64,000 nt of DNA from Enoplolaimus lenunculus (GCA_030248215.1 JASANG010001690.1:18911-82910); one strand, 5' to 3'. Shown: positions 1 to 11,444, counted from the first letter of the stretch. A program made the numbers and translations. The notes: generated by a model from the sequence alone, not told the origin.

Positions 1-1740
1 GGTGTATTTTTCATAGTTAGGTTTGTGCAATCTTTCAGTTGGGATTGCTGATGCTATTGCACGTTATTACTTTCTGTCTGTACTGCAATAGTTGAGTTGC
101 GACTTTGCCCTCACATTGAATTGTATTTTGCACATTTCGCCAAAAAATTAGCACTTGAAGCAATTTGTATTGTGGCAGCATATTGGTGGAAAAAATAGCA
201 ACCGTTAAACTGGCATTCTTTTACTTTCTTAAAAACTGCAATTTTTAGCGATTTTGAATAAACGCATGTTCATACTAAAGGATTAAGCCGGACACGGTAG
301 CTAATGAAGTTGCGTGTTTGGTAGCGAACACTACATGCGAGGCTAAAGTCGACATTTTTTTCAGTATACTCGTGTACAGTATATATTTCTGCGTCGAATT
401 TGAGTATAAACTCAAACGGCGTGTTCGTAAGAGTGGTCTGATTTCCAGCAATATTAATAGGTACCGCAAGCTGAAAGTAAGTATTTACGCGGATTTTAAC
501 ATGGTGACAGGCTTCTAGGCTGAATAGTCGAGTTTTTATCGTTGCTTTTGTAATACGACTGCAGTTGGTTGCATTTATAATATGTAAAAGCTACATGGAT
601 TAGAAAGAAGTGCAGTGTAAGTAAATTGTGCGCGAAACCGTTCGATTTCTTATTCTATCGTTAACTGATACAAGTTTCAAAGTATCTGAACGTGGTTCAA
701 TATTTTTAATAGCAAAATGTGTCATTCTCTTGATTCCAATATCGGGAATATGTTGCGTTATGTCAGCATTTTGCATGGTCTGACATATTAAAACTGTAAA
801 GTATTGAGCGCTTGCCTTCAAACAGATCCATAATGCTTGCTTCTGCTATATATAAATTTTGTCGGATCAGATGCCGATAATATTGCAAGCTGTATCCATG
901 CAGTATAGTATCGCGTTCCACTGTGCGATTTAGTATCATAAATTTTAAGTTTAAACGATTACATAGGTGGGAAATGTAGCACATTGTTGCATTTGAATTA
1001 ACCTACTTTAACATTTAGTTTTTGACCGAAGCGAAACTTCGAGCGAAATTCGGAGTTTCACGAAGCGTTTTATATTTTGTACTTGGCGGTCGAAAGATAG
1101 ATGTCCGTCCGTCCGACCGACTGTGCATCCGAAAATAATCTCAGGAACCACTGAACCGATTTTGATAAACTTTTTTTGTTTGAAAACCAATTATCCTGTG
1201 GTGTTAACGTCGCGTTGGGATTTTAAACTTCTAAATCGTTTATTAGCTACAGGCTAATTTGCATAATTAGTTAAGCCTAAGTTAAGATTTTTTACATTGT
1301 CACTAATTATTAGGGTTACAAGCAATCTAATTTCAGCAGTAAAGGGTTTTGGGAAACGAGGAATCTGAATAAGGTGTTTATTACAACCCTCCAAAACCGA
1401 TAATTGAATAGTTAGGTAATAGCTGATGTGCATATTAGCTTAATTGATAAGCCTAAATTGGACTTTTTAAAATATTTCACTAATTATTAGGGTTACTGAC
1501 GGGTTTTGGGTGCGAAGAATCTGAATAAATGGCTTACAAACTTCCAAAACCGATAAACAAATAGTTAGCTATTAACTAATTTGTACATTAGCTTAATTGC
1601 TTAAGTTTGTTTGAGCTTCGTTCAATACATGTAGTCTCACTATGACTGGCGATAGTTGAGTGCTACAGTTCACTGAACAACTTTATTGCTGATATTTATC
1701 GACTAAGTTAAATTCTCAACAACGATGTTTGTTGTTTCAG
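1..1740. other. Left flank without recognisable exon
   Basis: No reading frame here resembles a protein I know. The right end finishes in a T-rich tract and TTTCAG at 1735-1740, a good splice acceptor for the exon beginning at 1741, so at least part of this stretch is probably intron of that gene. Most of the right half is the dispersed repeat listed at 1022-1640. Confidence 0.5.
1022..1640 (-). repeat. Dispersed repeat R1, copy with intact LINE target site
   Basis: One end carries a segment with the runs GTCCGTCCGTCC and GAACCGATTTTGATAAAC. The rest holds two imperfect tandem units of about 170-180 bp with CACTAATTATTAGGGTTAC and AATAGTTAGCTAAT. Related copies lie at 52430-53110, 48720-49015, about 23440-24130 and, in part, 19258-19640 and 22740-22880. 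Read on the minus strand this copy contains AAGTACAAAATATAAAACGC uninterrupted, which is the empty version of the LINE insertion site at 23592-24064. I see no coding capacity. Family unknown. Confidence 0.75.
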
Positions 1741-2343
1741 ATTACAGAAGCAGCGATCCTTAATAACAGCAGCAGTAACTGCAACCACACCGACAACAGT
1801 ACAAGCAGCTGTTGTAACGGGGGCTCCAACTCTGCGTCCGCTGCCAACGGGATTGCTATGCCACGAAGGAGGCGTCGCGTTGCCACCGTTATCCGACCGC
1901 GTGGTAGTGGAGCATGCGTCGCCACTCAACGAACCACAAGTCCCAGTAGCGGTGGACGGTCAACTGGCGCCATGTCAATCTGCCACGTCACTTCCCCAGT
2001 CCACTTTACAAGAACCTCTTGGACGGTGAGTTTTTTTGTTTAATTTATTTCCTTGTTAATTATTCTTGATTGCTTGGTTGAATTGTTTGTCTGTAGGTTT
2101 GTTCATTGGATCGATTGGATTGTTTGTGTGTATGTTTTGTTTGTTTGTTTGTTTGTTTGTTGTTTGTTTGTTTGTTTGTTTGTTTGTTTGTTTGTTTGTT
2201 TGTTTGTTTGTTTGTTTGTTTGTTTGTTAAATGGTTGACCGACCTGTTTGCGTTTTGATTTATTAACTTCAAATGATATATATATTTATATCCGCATGTT
2301 TGAAGCATATTTTATGTTGTTTTATTTCAGATACCTCGTTTAA
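1741..2343 (+). CDS. 3' end of an unrecognised gene (two exons)
   Basis: Exon 1741-2025 lies between a strong acceptor (TTTCAG) and the donor GTGAGT at 2026. It is much richer in GC and CpG than its surroundings. A second acceptor, TTTATTTCAG, ends at 2330. Joining 2025 to 2331 gives a frame that stops at 2341-2343. The frame I prefer enters with one base, reads about 95 residues of Ala, Pro, Thr, Val and Gln-rich sequence (for example TAAVTATTPTTVQAAVV and STLQEPLG) and ends RYLV-stop. A second frame is also open through the exon (ITEAAILNNSSS...) and would end at 2346-2348. I recognise no domain. The composition suits a disordered region of a regulatory protein, but that is a guess. The 5' part of the gene lies outside the window or beyond recognition. 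Confidence 0.4.
2133..2229 (+). repeat. (TTTG)n microsatellite
   Basis: About 97 bp of nearly uninterrupted TTTG repeat, with one slipped unit near 2160, in the intron between 2025 and 2331. Confidence 0.97.
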
Positions 2344-2468
2344 TGTGACAAACATTAGTGAGCGATTTGAAATCATGATTATATAGGTGATGCAGTTAAA
2401 TTGTAATGTTAATATGTTAATACGTTTATATATACGTATATATATGTATATATAACTCAAATTATAAT

Positions 2469-2538
2469 CAAACTCAAATAGTCAGTATATCAGTAATAAG
2501 GCGGTAACCGCCTTATTACTGATAGACTGATGAGTTTG
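2469..2538. repeat. 70-bp near-perfect palindrome
   Basis: The left arm, ending TCAGTAATAAGGCGGT, and the right arm, ACCGCCTTATTACTGA and onwards, are inverted copies around a single central A near 2506. Pairing continues outward to CAAACTCA / TGAGTTTG with a small bulge. It lies about 125 bp past the stop of the upstream gene. It could form a cruciform or RNA hairpin, or be a remnant of a foldback element. Confidence 0.9.
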
Positions 2539-3013
2539 GTTAGGGGTTAATTTAGTTGCGCCTTTCAACGCCTAAATTAATTATTTATCCAATTATTATT
2601 CGGATCGCAGTATGACGTCAATATTATAAAAATACTTTATTTTTCATGGCTTGGGCTTAAAATTTCAAAAGATCCAAATTCGTGTTCGTTGATGTAAAAA
2701 TGATCATTTCGCATGAAGAGAGCTACAATAACAACTTTTCTTGTATTACGCAAGCGTGCAATTTGCATCTGGTTGTTTTTGACACAGCGCGGTACTACCG
2801 TTTCGACTACTGAACCGATACCAAATGTCCGAACTCATTGAGAAATTGTCGATTTGCAATTTGAGTTTTTGTTGCCGTCCTGGGGGGGGGGGGTGTTCGG
2901 GTTGGGTACTGAAATCTTGGAGTAGTTAAGAAGTTTCATGTAGTACTAATACAGCTTTGTAGATTTTGTTTGTCATACGTGTTTCTAGTGATACTGTGTG
3001 CCATTATGCTTAC

Positions 3014-3203
3014 GACCAATGTTACTTTAAGGGGCGTAACAGTAGATTAAGCGTATTCCTAAGCTTAAGCTTTGCAAAAATGTGTTCCTAAGCGTAAGCC
3101 TAAGCCAAAGCCTAAGCCTAAGCAAAACATGTAATCTAGAATCTAAACTTACTGTTTTATGGACCAACCAGAAACCTGGCCGCCCTCTAAAGTAACATGG
3201 GCC
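3014..3203. mobile_element. TIR element with TTAGGC-like core (family T1)
   Basis: The ends are inverted: GACCAATGTTACTTTAAGGG on the left and CTAAAGTAACATGGGCC on the right. Inside is GTAACAGTAGATTAAGCGTA followed by degenerate CCTAAG (complement of TTAGGC) units. The same ends and core recur at 12640-12752, 30937-31065, 33276-33364, 34017-34154 and 34151-34333. Fragments lie near 4983-5030, 12440-12475, 28560-28597, 37672-37710, 39283-39345 and 39817-39850. There is no ORF, so this is a MITE-like family of unknown superfamily. Confidence 0.75.
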
Positions 3204-3831
3204 ATGCTTACAATAGATTAATATGTTGCTGATATAGTGTTGGTTACGAAGTTGAATATATAAAATATGCGGGATTTGTTATAGTTTGCGTTTGCATTGA
3301 AATGTTGTTTGCGTTTTTGAACTCAAAGGATAGCGTTATACACGTTGTGGGGCGGCGTTCGCCAGCAAATTAGTCAAAAAGGTATTGCGTCATCCGTACG
3401 CTATTGTAACACATGTGAAGTTTGGTTAGGCAGATTAAGTGAGCAGTTTGCCAACTTGTTGTTAGAAGTTAAAGCGATGATTTTCGAAATTCTTTACCAT
3501 GCTTATTTTTATAGTTATAATAGTATGTAAATGAATAATAATGCTTGTTTACAATATTTGATAGTTGCTTTTATTTATTTTTTCGTGCACTCATATTTTC
3601 CGTGACTTGTTGCTAATATTAATATGCCGCTTCAGTTTGGTTTATTATTCTGCTATGTGTGTACTTTGTGTTTCGTAAAATTGGAAATTGGAACTGTATG
3701 GTCGAAAAACAATCGCTTTTAGACGTTTTGTCAAAAGTTTCAAAATTACTTACTCCAACTCGGTTATTTGTATAATAACAGATTTTAAGCATTAATATTT
3801 AGGATATTAATTTTTACGCATAGGCATATAC

Positions 3832-4270
3832 CAGGGTACAACCGAACGACTGCCTCCGGTTCCGGCAGAAGATCGACCTCTGACTCCGGTAATATTTCTC
3901 CCGGAGGTTCGTGCAATTTCGGTAGTATAATTTTGCACAGTTTTACAAGATTTAATTTCGTTTGTTTCATTTCGTCTTAACCTTTGGTATAATATTGAAG
4001 AAAAATGCCGAGGTTTTGTAAAGAAAAATAAGTGTTAAACTAAAACATTTAATAATACTTTACAGATATTTACTAAAATTAGCATGTTAAATATCATTTT
4101 AACTTCACTGTAAATTCAGATGGTTTGATTAATCAACTTAGGGAACGAATTCCTAAATAACTGATTTTAATTTATGGTATTTGTATATTTGAAAATTATC
4201 TTCGGTTCGTATATAGGATTACAACCTTAATTTTAATTTTACTACTCCACCTTTGGTTATTTTGAAACAT
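3832..4270 (+). mobile_element. CAGGGTACAACCG family element, 3' part degraded
   Basis: It begins CAGGGTACAACCG and runs into CTGCCTCCGGTTCCGGCAG, GACCTCTGACTCCGGTA and CAATTTCGGTAGT, a diagnostic order shared with the copies at 11493, 13203, 28087 and 33526. The right end is poorly conserved (CTCCACCTTTGGTT). No coding capacity is visible. Confidence 0.6.
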
Positions 4271-4459
4271 CTATTTTTGCTTTAGATCCGTTTTAACACT
4301 AATTGTAAAATTATTTGCTATTTAATTCTTCATGTGCAGTATAGAAAAAAATTCTAGTAATACTCTTCTTTGTCCACATGAATTTATTGTATCTGCATGT
4401 GCGCAATAATTTTCGAATGTTTAGCGAGCTCTTTACAACGCTACTTTTTGTGCAACCAT

Positions 4460-4840
4460 CAGGGTGGAAATGGACAGTAAAAACAACGGAAACCGATAGT
4501 GACTAAAATAACGGAAACAGAAAACGGATATTGAGGAATAAAAGTTTCAGAGATGTTTTGTTTTTCTGCTAATATATACAATAGAGGGGTGCAAATATTC
4601 ACCAGATTTTCTAAAATTTAAATAATAGCGAATGCATCAAAATTTTTAAAGATTTTGGATGAATTTCGTAATTTTTATTTCATTTGGAACATTGCAGCAC
4701 ATGTTTAAGTAAAAATTGCTGGATATATACGTGATTTAGAAATAATTTTGAACTTAAAAAGAACAACATTTCCGTTGTCTATGATGTAAACGGGCACCGA
4801 TTTTTACTGAAAACGGAAACCGATATCCGGTTACACCCTG
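4460..4840 (+). mobile_element. Non-autonomous hAT-like element
   Basis: The ends are CAGGGTGGAAATGG and CCGGTTACACCCTG, which are inverted copies of each other. Flanking 8-mers GCAACCAT and GTAACCGT agree at 6 of 8 positions, consistent with a decayed hAT-type 8-bp duplication. Internal sequence (GATAGTGACTAAAATAACGG, then ACCGATTTTTACTGAAAACGG) matches 5777-6102 and 40103-40488. Confidence 0.7.
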
Positions 4841-5776
4841 GTAACCGTATTAAAAAGACTTGGTCGGCGTCCGCTAAAGTCCGTAGACATCAAACAAACC
4901 GGTCTGAATTTGTAAATTGTTTTGGAAAATGGTGCGAAATTAGGCTTTAAAAGTCTAAAGCTTATGCGTACTCTATTCTAGTACCGCAGGGTAATTCTCC
5001 GCCCCTGATCTTGACATGGGTCATTTTTTTCTATTTGATTCAATGTTTTTTGTAGTGCGTTGGTGAAGCAACGTGGGAAAAGGCTGAGTTTATGTGATGA
5101 AATGAGCAGTGTCCCGGTGATAAATAATTTATGAGTAAATTTTAACGCGCTGTTGGTCTTGTGGGAGCGGTATAATTAAAAACGGCTTCGCATTGTAAGG
5201 ATACATGTATGAAATTTTTTTATGTCAAATATATATGGATATGCGCAATGCATATACGCCGAAACATTAAGTTAATACATTTGCCACTTTTTTAACCAAA
5301 AAATTATCTGGAAAAGTGCCTTCATCTTTCCCTCTGGTTACGACGTTGTTTCGTTTAGTAACTTCAGAGTTTCGTTCGGTTCTAAATATCCAAGAGATTT
5401 AATATGTATTAAAAGCCCGCCGTTGCCACCTTTCAAATACTTGTAGAACGTACTGTTTTGCAACTCGTTCATATATTCAACAAAACTGAACGCTGATCTG
5501 AAATTTCAGAGCTCGTTTTTTTATAAAATGTGAAAATCATGCGTACAAATCAGTTTCTTGCGTTTTCGCTATCCGTTTACTCCCTACTATGCGACTGCTG
5601 CATTAATAAAATTCGAAATCTTTACTGTTGATAATAGGTTTGCGTTTCCTCTGGGTGGTCTGCTCAGCAGGTACAACCAACCGGTCGTCCGGCTCCGGCA
5701 GAAAACCGACCTCCTACTCTGGTAGAGTGTCTGCCGGAGGTTGCGGTTATTTTGGTTGGTGTGAATGCTTTGTTGA

Positions 5777-6102
5777 CAGGGTGTAAACGGATAGTAAAAA
5801 TAACGGAGAATCGGATAGTGATCAAAATAACGGAAACGGAAAACGGTTTTGTTTCTTCCAACATATTTGAGTTATTATGCACATTCACCAGTCTTTTAAA
5901 ATTTATGAAATGGCGGATGCATCAAGATTTTTTAAGATTTTGTATGAATTTTGTAATTTTTATTTCATTTCGACCAATTGCATCGTATCTGTACAAAAAA
6001 TTGCGAGATAATATACGTGATTTATAACTGCTACTGTTGAACGTAAAAATAAAATTTCGGTTGACACCGATTTTTACCGAAAACGGATATCCCGTTACAC
6101 CT
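5777..6102 (+). mobile_element. Non-autonomous hAT-like element
   Basis: It starts CAGGGTGTAAACGG and ends ACGGATATCCCGTTACACC. It shares its internal order with 4460-4840 and 40103-40488. The last bases of the right end have decayed, so the boundary is approximate. Confidence 0.65.
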
Positions 6103-6285
6103 TCATCGTTCGCACAGGTTTGAGGATTTAATTGTCATGATTTCTTAAGAAATAAGTCTAAAATCAAAATTTTTGACAGCACGTTGCAGAACTTGCAAAT
6201 ATTAGCAAAATAGCATTATGCCACTTAAATTGACCGCTTTTTGTTTTTGCATGTTATTGTTTGGACCTGTACGCAAAATAATTTC

Positions 6286-7135
6286 CCTACAAATTTTAAA
6301 TTGTTCCGCCGAAATTTGAATTTCTCGCCTAAATGTGAATTTTCCTGTGAAATATTGAATATTTTGCCAAAATTTGAATTTTCTAGTCAAAATCTGGATT
6401 TCCCGCCAAAAATTAAATTTTCCCATCAAAATTTTATTTCTCCCAAAATTTAAATTTTCCCACCGAAATTTGAATTTCCGTATGAAAATTTGAATTTTCC
6501 CACCGAAATTTGAATTTCCTTATGAAAATTTGAATTTTCCCACCAAAATTTGAATTTCAGTCCAAGCGTTGAATTTCCCGCCAAAATTTGTATTTCCCGC
6601 CAAAATTGAAAATTTCCCGCCAAAAATTTGAATTTCCCGACAAAATTTACATTTTCCTGCTGAAATTTGAATTTTACACCAAATTTGAAATTTCGCAAAA
6701 TTTTAAGTCTACCGCCAAAATTTGAATTTCGCGTCAAAATTCAAATTTTTCCGTCAAAATGTGAATGTTCCTACCAAAATTTGAATTTTTATACCAAAAT
6801 TTGAAATTCGCGTCAAAATTTAAATTTTCCTCCAAAATTTTAATTTCGCGTCAAAATTCAAATTTTCCCGTCAAAATGCGAATGTTCCTACCAAAATTTG
6901 AACTTTCCTACCAAAATTTGAAATTCGCGTCAAAATTTAAATTTTCCCTCCAAAATTTGAATTTCGCGTCAAAATTCAAATTTTCCCGTCAAAATGTGTA
7001 TGTTCCTACCAAAATTTGAACTTTCCTACCAAAATTTGAAATTCCTGCCAAAATTTACATTTTCCTGCTAGAATTGGAATTTTTCGCCAAATTGAATTTC
7101 CGCGCCAAAGTTATAATTTCTCGAAAAAAATTGAA
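6286..7135. repeat. AT-rich minisatellite, ~20-bp unit
   Basis: About 850 bp of imperfect tandem units such as CCAAAATTTGAATTTTCC and CCGTCAAAATTCAAATTTTC, roughly 40 copies. The core AAATTTGAATTT is close to its own reverse complement, so long open frames appear on both strands. These encode monotonous Phe, Lys, Asn and Pro-rich sequence and are not genes. Confidence 0.92.
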
Positions 7136-7761
7136 TAAAGCGGCGTCGCTGGTGTGTCTCACATAAAATATTACTGCAAAACTGTCTTGTCCGGATAGAG
7201 TTTCCACGAAGCCACTATGATCTCCGCGACCGCAATGATACTATTGGAAAACAAAGTATTTCAATAAAACATAAACCGCACAAGCTATTGATTTTACTAA
7301 GAGAGGGGACATTTTTCGTGAGGAGTGCACGTATGGTAACGTGTGAGCGACATTATACTAAATACCTATAATTTCGTGTGACCTTCGGCTCCAGCAAATT
7401 TTGTTGATCTCCGGTTCCGGTATTTTTATCGCACGGTTGTGCCCTGCTACTGAACCAGCAATTGTCAAAATTAGGCTACAACCGAAGGTCTTTCTCCGAC
7501 CACGCCATGAAATCTTTCTCCGACTTTGCTAGAATTCTTGCGGGATACTCCGGTAGTAAATTAGTGTTATAATTAGCAAATTAAGTTTCAGTTTTATTAC
7601 CTAATTTTGTTTCTTCTCCGGCTCCAGCAAACTTTTTTGATCTTTGGCTTCATTTTTTTCACATTCGCTTGTATCGAACGTTTGATAATGGTTTTCCGTT
7701 TATTTTCTCAGCATAATGGGTGAAGCTCAATCAGCGATTGTTCTATTATAAAAAATAACGT

Positions 7762-8683
7762 TCCGTGTTACTCTGAGGGGCATCTCGTTTACCCGCTGGA
7801 TGTTTACCCGATGGATAGAAAGGCGCGTAGTGCAACGGTGCACTCCTGCACCTATAGTTTTACTGGGATGGACGGAGAGCTTCAAACGTATGTTTTTGCT
7901 AGGACGTTCTGGACAACTTGAAGCCTATGTTTTATCTGGGTCGGTCGGGACACCCTCGAGCCTATGTTTCCGTTGGGTCGGACTGGACAACTTCCAGCCT
8001 ATGTTTTTGTTGGGTCGATCGGGGAAGCCGGGACTGCTTGAGCCTATGTTTTCGCTGGGTCGGTTGGGACAGCCTCGAGCCTAAGCATAGGTTTAGGCTT
8101 TAGGGTTTAGGTTTATGCTTAGGCTTCAACTTAACCTTAGGCTTAGTCTGAGGCTTACGCTTTAGCTTTAGGCTTAGGCTTACAGCTTGCCTTGCGAAAA
8201 CATAGGCTCGGAGCTGTCCTGACTGACCAGCGAAAACATAGGCTGGAAGCTGTGCCAACCGTAAGTGCGAAACTGTCCCGACCGATCAAGCGAACACAAA
8301 GGCTGCAAGGTGCAAGCTGTGCCGGATGTCCCCACCAACTTAAAGAAAACAGGCTCTAAGCAGTACCGGCTGTCCCGACAAACCCACAAAACATAGGCCT
8401 GATCTGTCTCGGCCGTCCTGAGCGACGAGCGAAAACATACGGTGGAAGCTGTCCCAAGCAACCCTCAACCCAGCGAAAACATAGGCTTGGAGCTCTTGCG
8501 GCTGTAAGTTGTCTTGACCGTCCCAGTAAAATATAGGCTCGAAACTGTTCCGCCTGTTCAAACAAAAAGATGGGCACGAAGCAGTCCGTTGTCCGATAGG
8601 TGCAGGAGTGATTGCCATTGCATATCCATGTCTATTGCTGTATAACGCGGGTAAACAGGACGCCCCTCAGAGTAACAGTGGCC
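7762..8683. mobile_element. ~0.92-kb foldback element with minisatellite arms and TTAGGC-like core
   Basis: Outer ends are inverted: GTTACTCTGAGGGGC followed by GTTTACCCGC on the left, and GCGGGTAAAC then GCCCCTCAGAGTAAC on the right. A second inverted pair is CACTCCTGCACCTAT / ATAGGTGCAGGAGTG. Between them, about 37-40-bp units (CCTATGTTTTCGCTGGGTCG) run forward at 7860-8085 and inverted at 8190-8590. The centre at 8085-8190 is a degenerate TTAGGC/TTTAGG tract. The GTTACTxTxAGGGGC ends resemble those of the T1 elements, so this may be an expanded relative. Open frames across the arms are by-products of the repeat. Confidence 0.85.
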
Positions 8684-8730
8684 AAAATAGACAACACGGT
8701 GATGTGGCGTATAGGTATATTATAGCAAGT

Positions 8731-11444
8731 ATGGTTACCAAACAGATAATCAACACGTTTAGAACTGAGTTTCGTCTAAGCAGAACGAAAACGATTGATA
8801 TTCGACGTTGGTTTCCGAAACATATGTTTTCGGGTATGAAAAAAATGCAGGCGAAATTAAGATCTGGTAAGCGAAAAATAGGCAAGAAGGTTTATAGAGC
8901 GGTAAAGAAATACTATAACATAATTTGCACTGAATACCACAATGCGTATGCACGCAATGTGCGTGGCCCGCATACGAAGTATAGATCGCTATGCAAGAGC
9001 ATAGCCAGCGGGGTATGATTAGGAGTCAAACCCTTTTCTTTTTATGGTGTTTGTAAAGGGGTTTTTACATACTTTTTCAGTATACTAGAATCCTCAGTTG
9101 GAGAAAATTTTAAAGCATGTAAACCTGTCTTTAAAATCTTGGCTAAGACGATGACACTGTATTGTATGGGAGGGTGTTTTTGATCGTAAGATGTCTGACG
9201 CACTTACAAGAAAAAAGAATTAAAGATTTTAATTTGTTTTCCATTTTCAGTTGACGGAATCATTGAAGTACACGATGCTCGACTTCCATTGACTGGACGA
9301 AATCCACAGTTCTACAGTAATCTGTACGCGATTAAACCTCACATTTTGTTATTTAATAAAGTTGATCTTATTGATAAAGGTATGTTTGTAACTATACTAA
9401 TAGGTGTTGTTTGCTGGTGCATTTTTGGATGCGGATACAGGTTAACATGGTGCAATCGAATGTTTTGATTCCGTTTCCGATAACAATTGAAGTTTATTCC
9501 CGTTTCCGTTGTGAAATCTTAAAAAATTTGGATTTATCCGCTATGTTAATATAGATGTTTTAGAAATCCCGGTCAAACTTTGCATATACATATACCTCAA
9601 TTGTATTGGCAGAAAAATTAATCTTTTAAACGTGACATTGAAGCAGACGGAACGTGGTTTGTTAGCTGAAATAATGGTAGTATGACGTTTAGAGTGCGAG
9701 CATCGTGCTGAATAATGAACAGAGCGCAACACTGCAATCCGGGGTTAAAGGAATTCTGAGGCCGAAACCGGAAGTTGATTGTTGAATTAGCTAAAATACG
9801 AAAAAGTTAAAGTTTCGAATTCAACTGTATTTGGTCCTGGAGTCATTTATGCGTTACAACGATGCATAATTGACATTTATGGACTCTAATTAGAGGCAAG
9901 GGATTCTATCCGCTTACGGACTCTGATACGGACTCCAATTGATTGGAACTTATAATAGGGACCCCCCTCTCTTTATTACCCCATTTTATCTTATTCGGGT
10001 CACTACAATACAGGCAGTTCCGTTTTTTCCGTGACACATACATCATTTTTCGGGAAATACGCATACATACGTTGTATCATTAATATTCAGCGTTGATTCC
10101 TAAAGCTGAAGCTGCTATTCGTGCTTCTGATCCACATCTGGGTGAATCGAGTCGCATTTTGTGGGGTGAAATGAAACAAAATGCAGGAAAAATGGCACGG
10201 CGCATTCAGTCGATTATGGTTGAACAAATGCAAAATCAACACAGGTTTCATCGTTCCCAATCCGTAGAGTAAGGAAATTGTGGATGACTTGTGTTTATTC
10301 AGCGTTGTTAAACGTGTCAACTTTGTCAACAGTTTGTTTTAGCTACAAAAATTAGAAAATGTAGCGTTGCCGGAAAAAGTCCCGTTTGTTAATTATAGAG
10401 GCCTGCTTACTGAGAAAATGAGACAATGGAACATTGGAAGACTGGAATACACGGATAAGATGCTAAGACACTGAACAATACAAGAAGTATAATATATTTA
10501 ATATTTGGCTCATTGAGAATGACAACTATTACACTCAGTGGCTTTTTAGCCTTGAATGTCGACAACGTCCGTAACATGGATTGAAAAGGACGCAATGAAA
10601 TTGCTAAAATAACGTTTTCTGAGCTGTAATGTGGGTCATAGTTTCAACTTTTTTTGTTTGCAGCATATTTTGCAGAAAATGATTGGCGGAAAATGGGTTT
10701 TTTGTTTTATTTTTAGTTGTTAAGTAAAGCCATTGGAATTATATTTATATCGGCCTTTGTCAATTATACGGACGTGGCACTGGGACACAGTGAGACTGCG
10801 AGGGTCTTCGAGACCGAGAAGCATAGACTTAGATTTAATAAGTAGGCTGGTCCATAGAGTTAGCATTTGCTTTTATATATATTATTATTTTTTCGTAGAT
10901 TTATTCTTTCAGCTACAATATTATGGTTATTGGAGTTCCAAATGTTGGCAAATCCACAGTGATCAACGCATTACGCAGTGAGCTTGTAAAACGTAAAGCG
11001 GGTGCAGCGGTTGGCAACAAACCTGGAGTGACAAAAACTGTTATGATGAAAATACGAATTTGTGACGACCCAAAAACGTATATCCTGGACACACCGGGCA
11101 TCCTGGAGCCAACGTTAAAAGATACGGAAGCTCTGTTAAAAATGTCTCTTTGCTATACTATTGCTGACTCGGAAATCAATCCCATTGACTTAGCTGACTA
11201 CTGCTTGTACAGATTGAATCGAGCAAGGAGTACTGATTATCTTGAGTTTTCTGGTTTGGTTGAGCCTAACGATGCGATCGATGAAGTTTTAATTAGAGCC
11301 GCTGCTTATCGTAACAATTATCGCATAGTGACACGTCCGGATGGTAACCGGATTCAATTGCCAGACATGGAATTGGCAGCAGCAGACTTTATCGCTGAGT
11401 TCCGCGCCGGTCGTTTCGGAAAAATAATACTTGATGATATTTAA
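8731..11444 (+). CDS. MTG1: Mitochondrial ribosome-associated GTPase 1
   Basis: Coding exons 8731-8866, 9251-9379, 10091-10268 and 10913-11444 join in phase to 324 residues (human MTG1 has 334). It is a circularly permuted GTPase: the N-terminal RRWFPKHMFSGMKKMQ and IIEVHDARLPLTGRNP match MTG1. The G4 motif NKVD is in exon 2. G1 (GVPNVGKST), G2 (PGVT) and G3 (DTPG) are in exon 4. The family acts on the matrix side of the inner mitochondrial membrane in assembly of the large mitoribosomal subunit. The ATG at 8731 was chosen because it leads directly into the conserved block; the frame is open upstream to 8608, but that part overlaps the foldback element. Exon 3 is weakly conserved, so the G5 position is uncertain. 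Confidence 0.95.

Larger units (their letters stand above)
2539..7761. other. Gene-free stretch made of small repeats
   Basis: I see no exon here. It holds the elements listed separately at 3014-3203, 3832-4270, 4460-4840, 5777-6102 and 6286-7135, plus a 12-base G run near 2882-2893. Further pieces of the CAGGGTACAACCG family, rich in CTCCGG motifs, lie near 5665-5760 and 7376-7690. The rest is unassigned AT-rich DNA. Confidence 0.6.

Noticed and set aside
2053-2308. Open frames of Leu/Val/Cys-Phe or Asn/Lys/Gln-Thr repeats
   Set aside because: Translation of the (TTTG)n microsatellite.
6450-7019. Open frames on both strands rich in Phe, Lys and Asn
   Set aside because: They are a by-product of the ~20-bp minisatellite, whose unit is nearly self-complementary; no domain, no splice context.
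6286-7135. CRISPR-like array
   Set aside because: Units are contiguous with no unique spacers and the genome is eukaryotic.
8085-8190. True telomere or chromosome end
   Set aside because: The hexamers are degenerate, short and lie inside an inverted-repeat element with single-copy genes on both sides.
7800-8618. Several open frames of 60-94 codons with MFSLGRSGQ-like repeats
   Set aside because: They fall on the arms of the foldback element and repeat with its ~37-40-bp unit on both strands.
8608-8730. In-frame N-terminal extension of MTG1
   Set aside because: The frame is open, but the sequence belongs to the foldback element's inverted end and has no similarity to MTG1; the ATG at 8731 is preferred.
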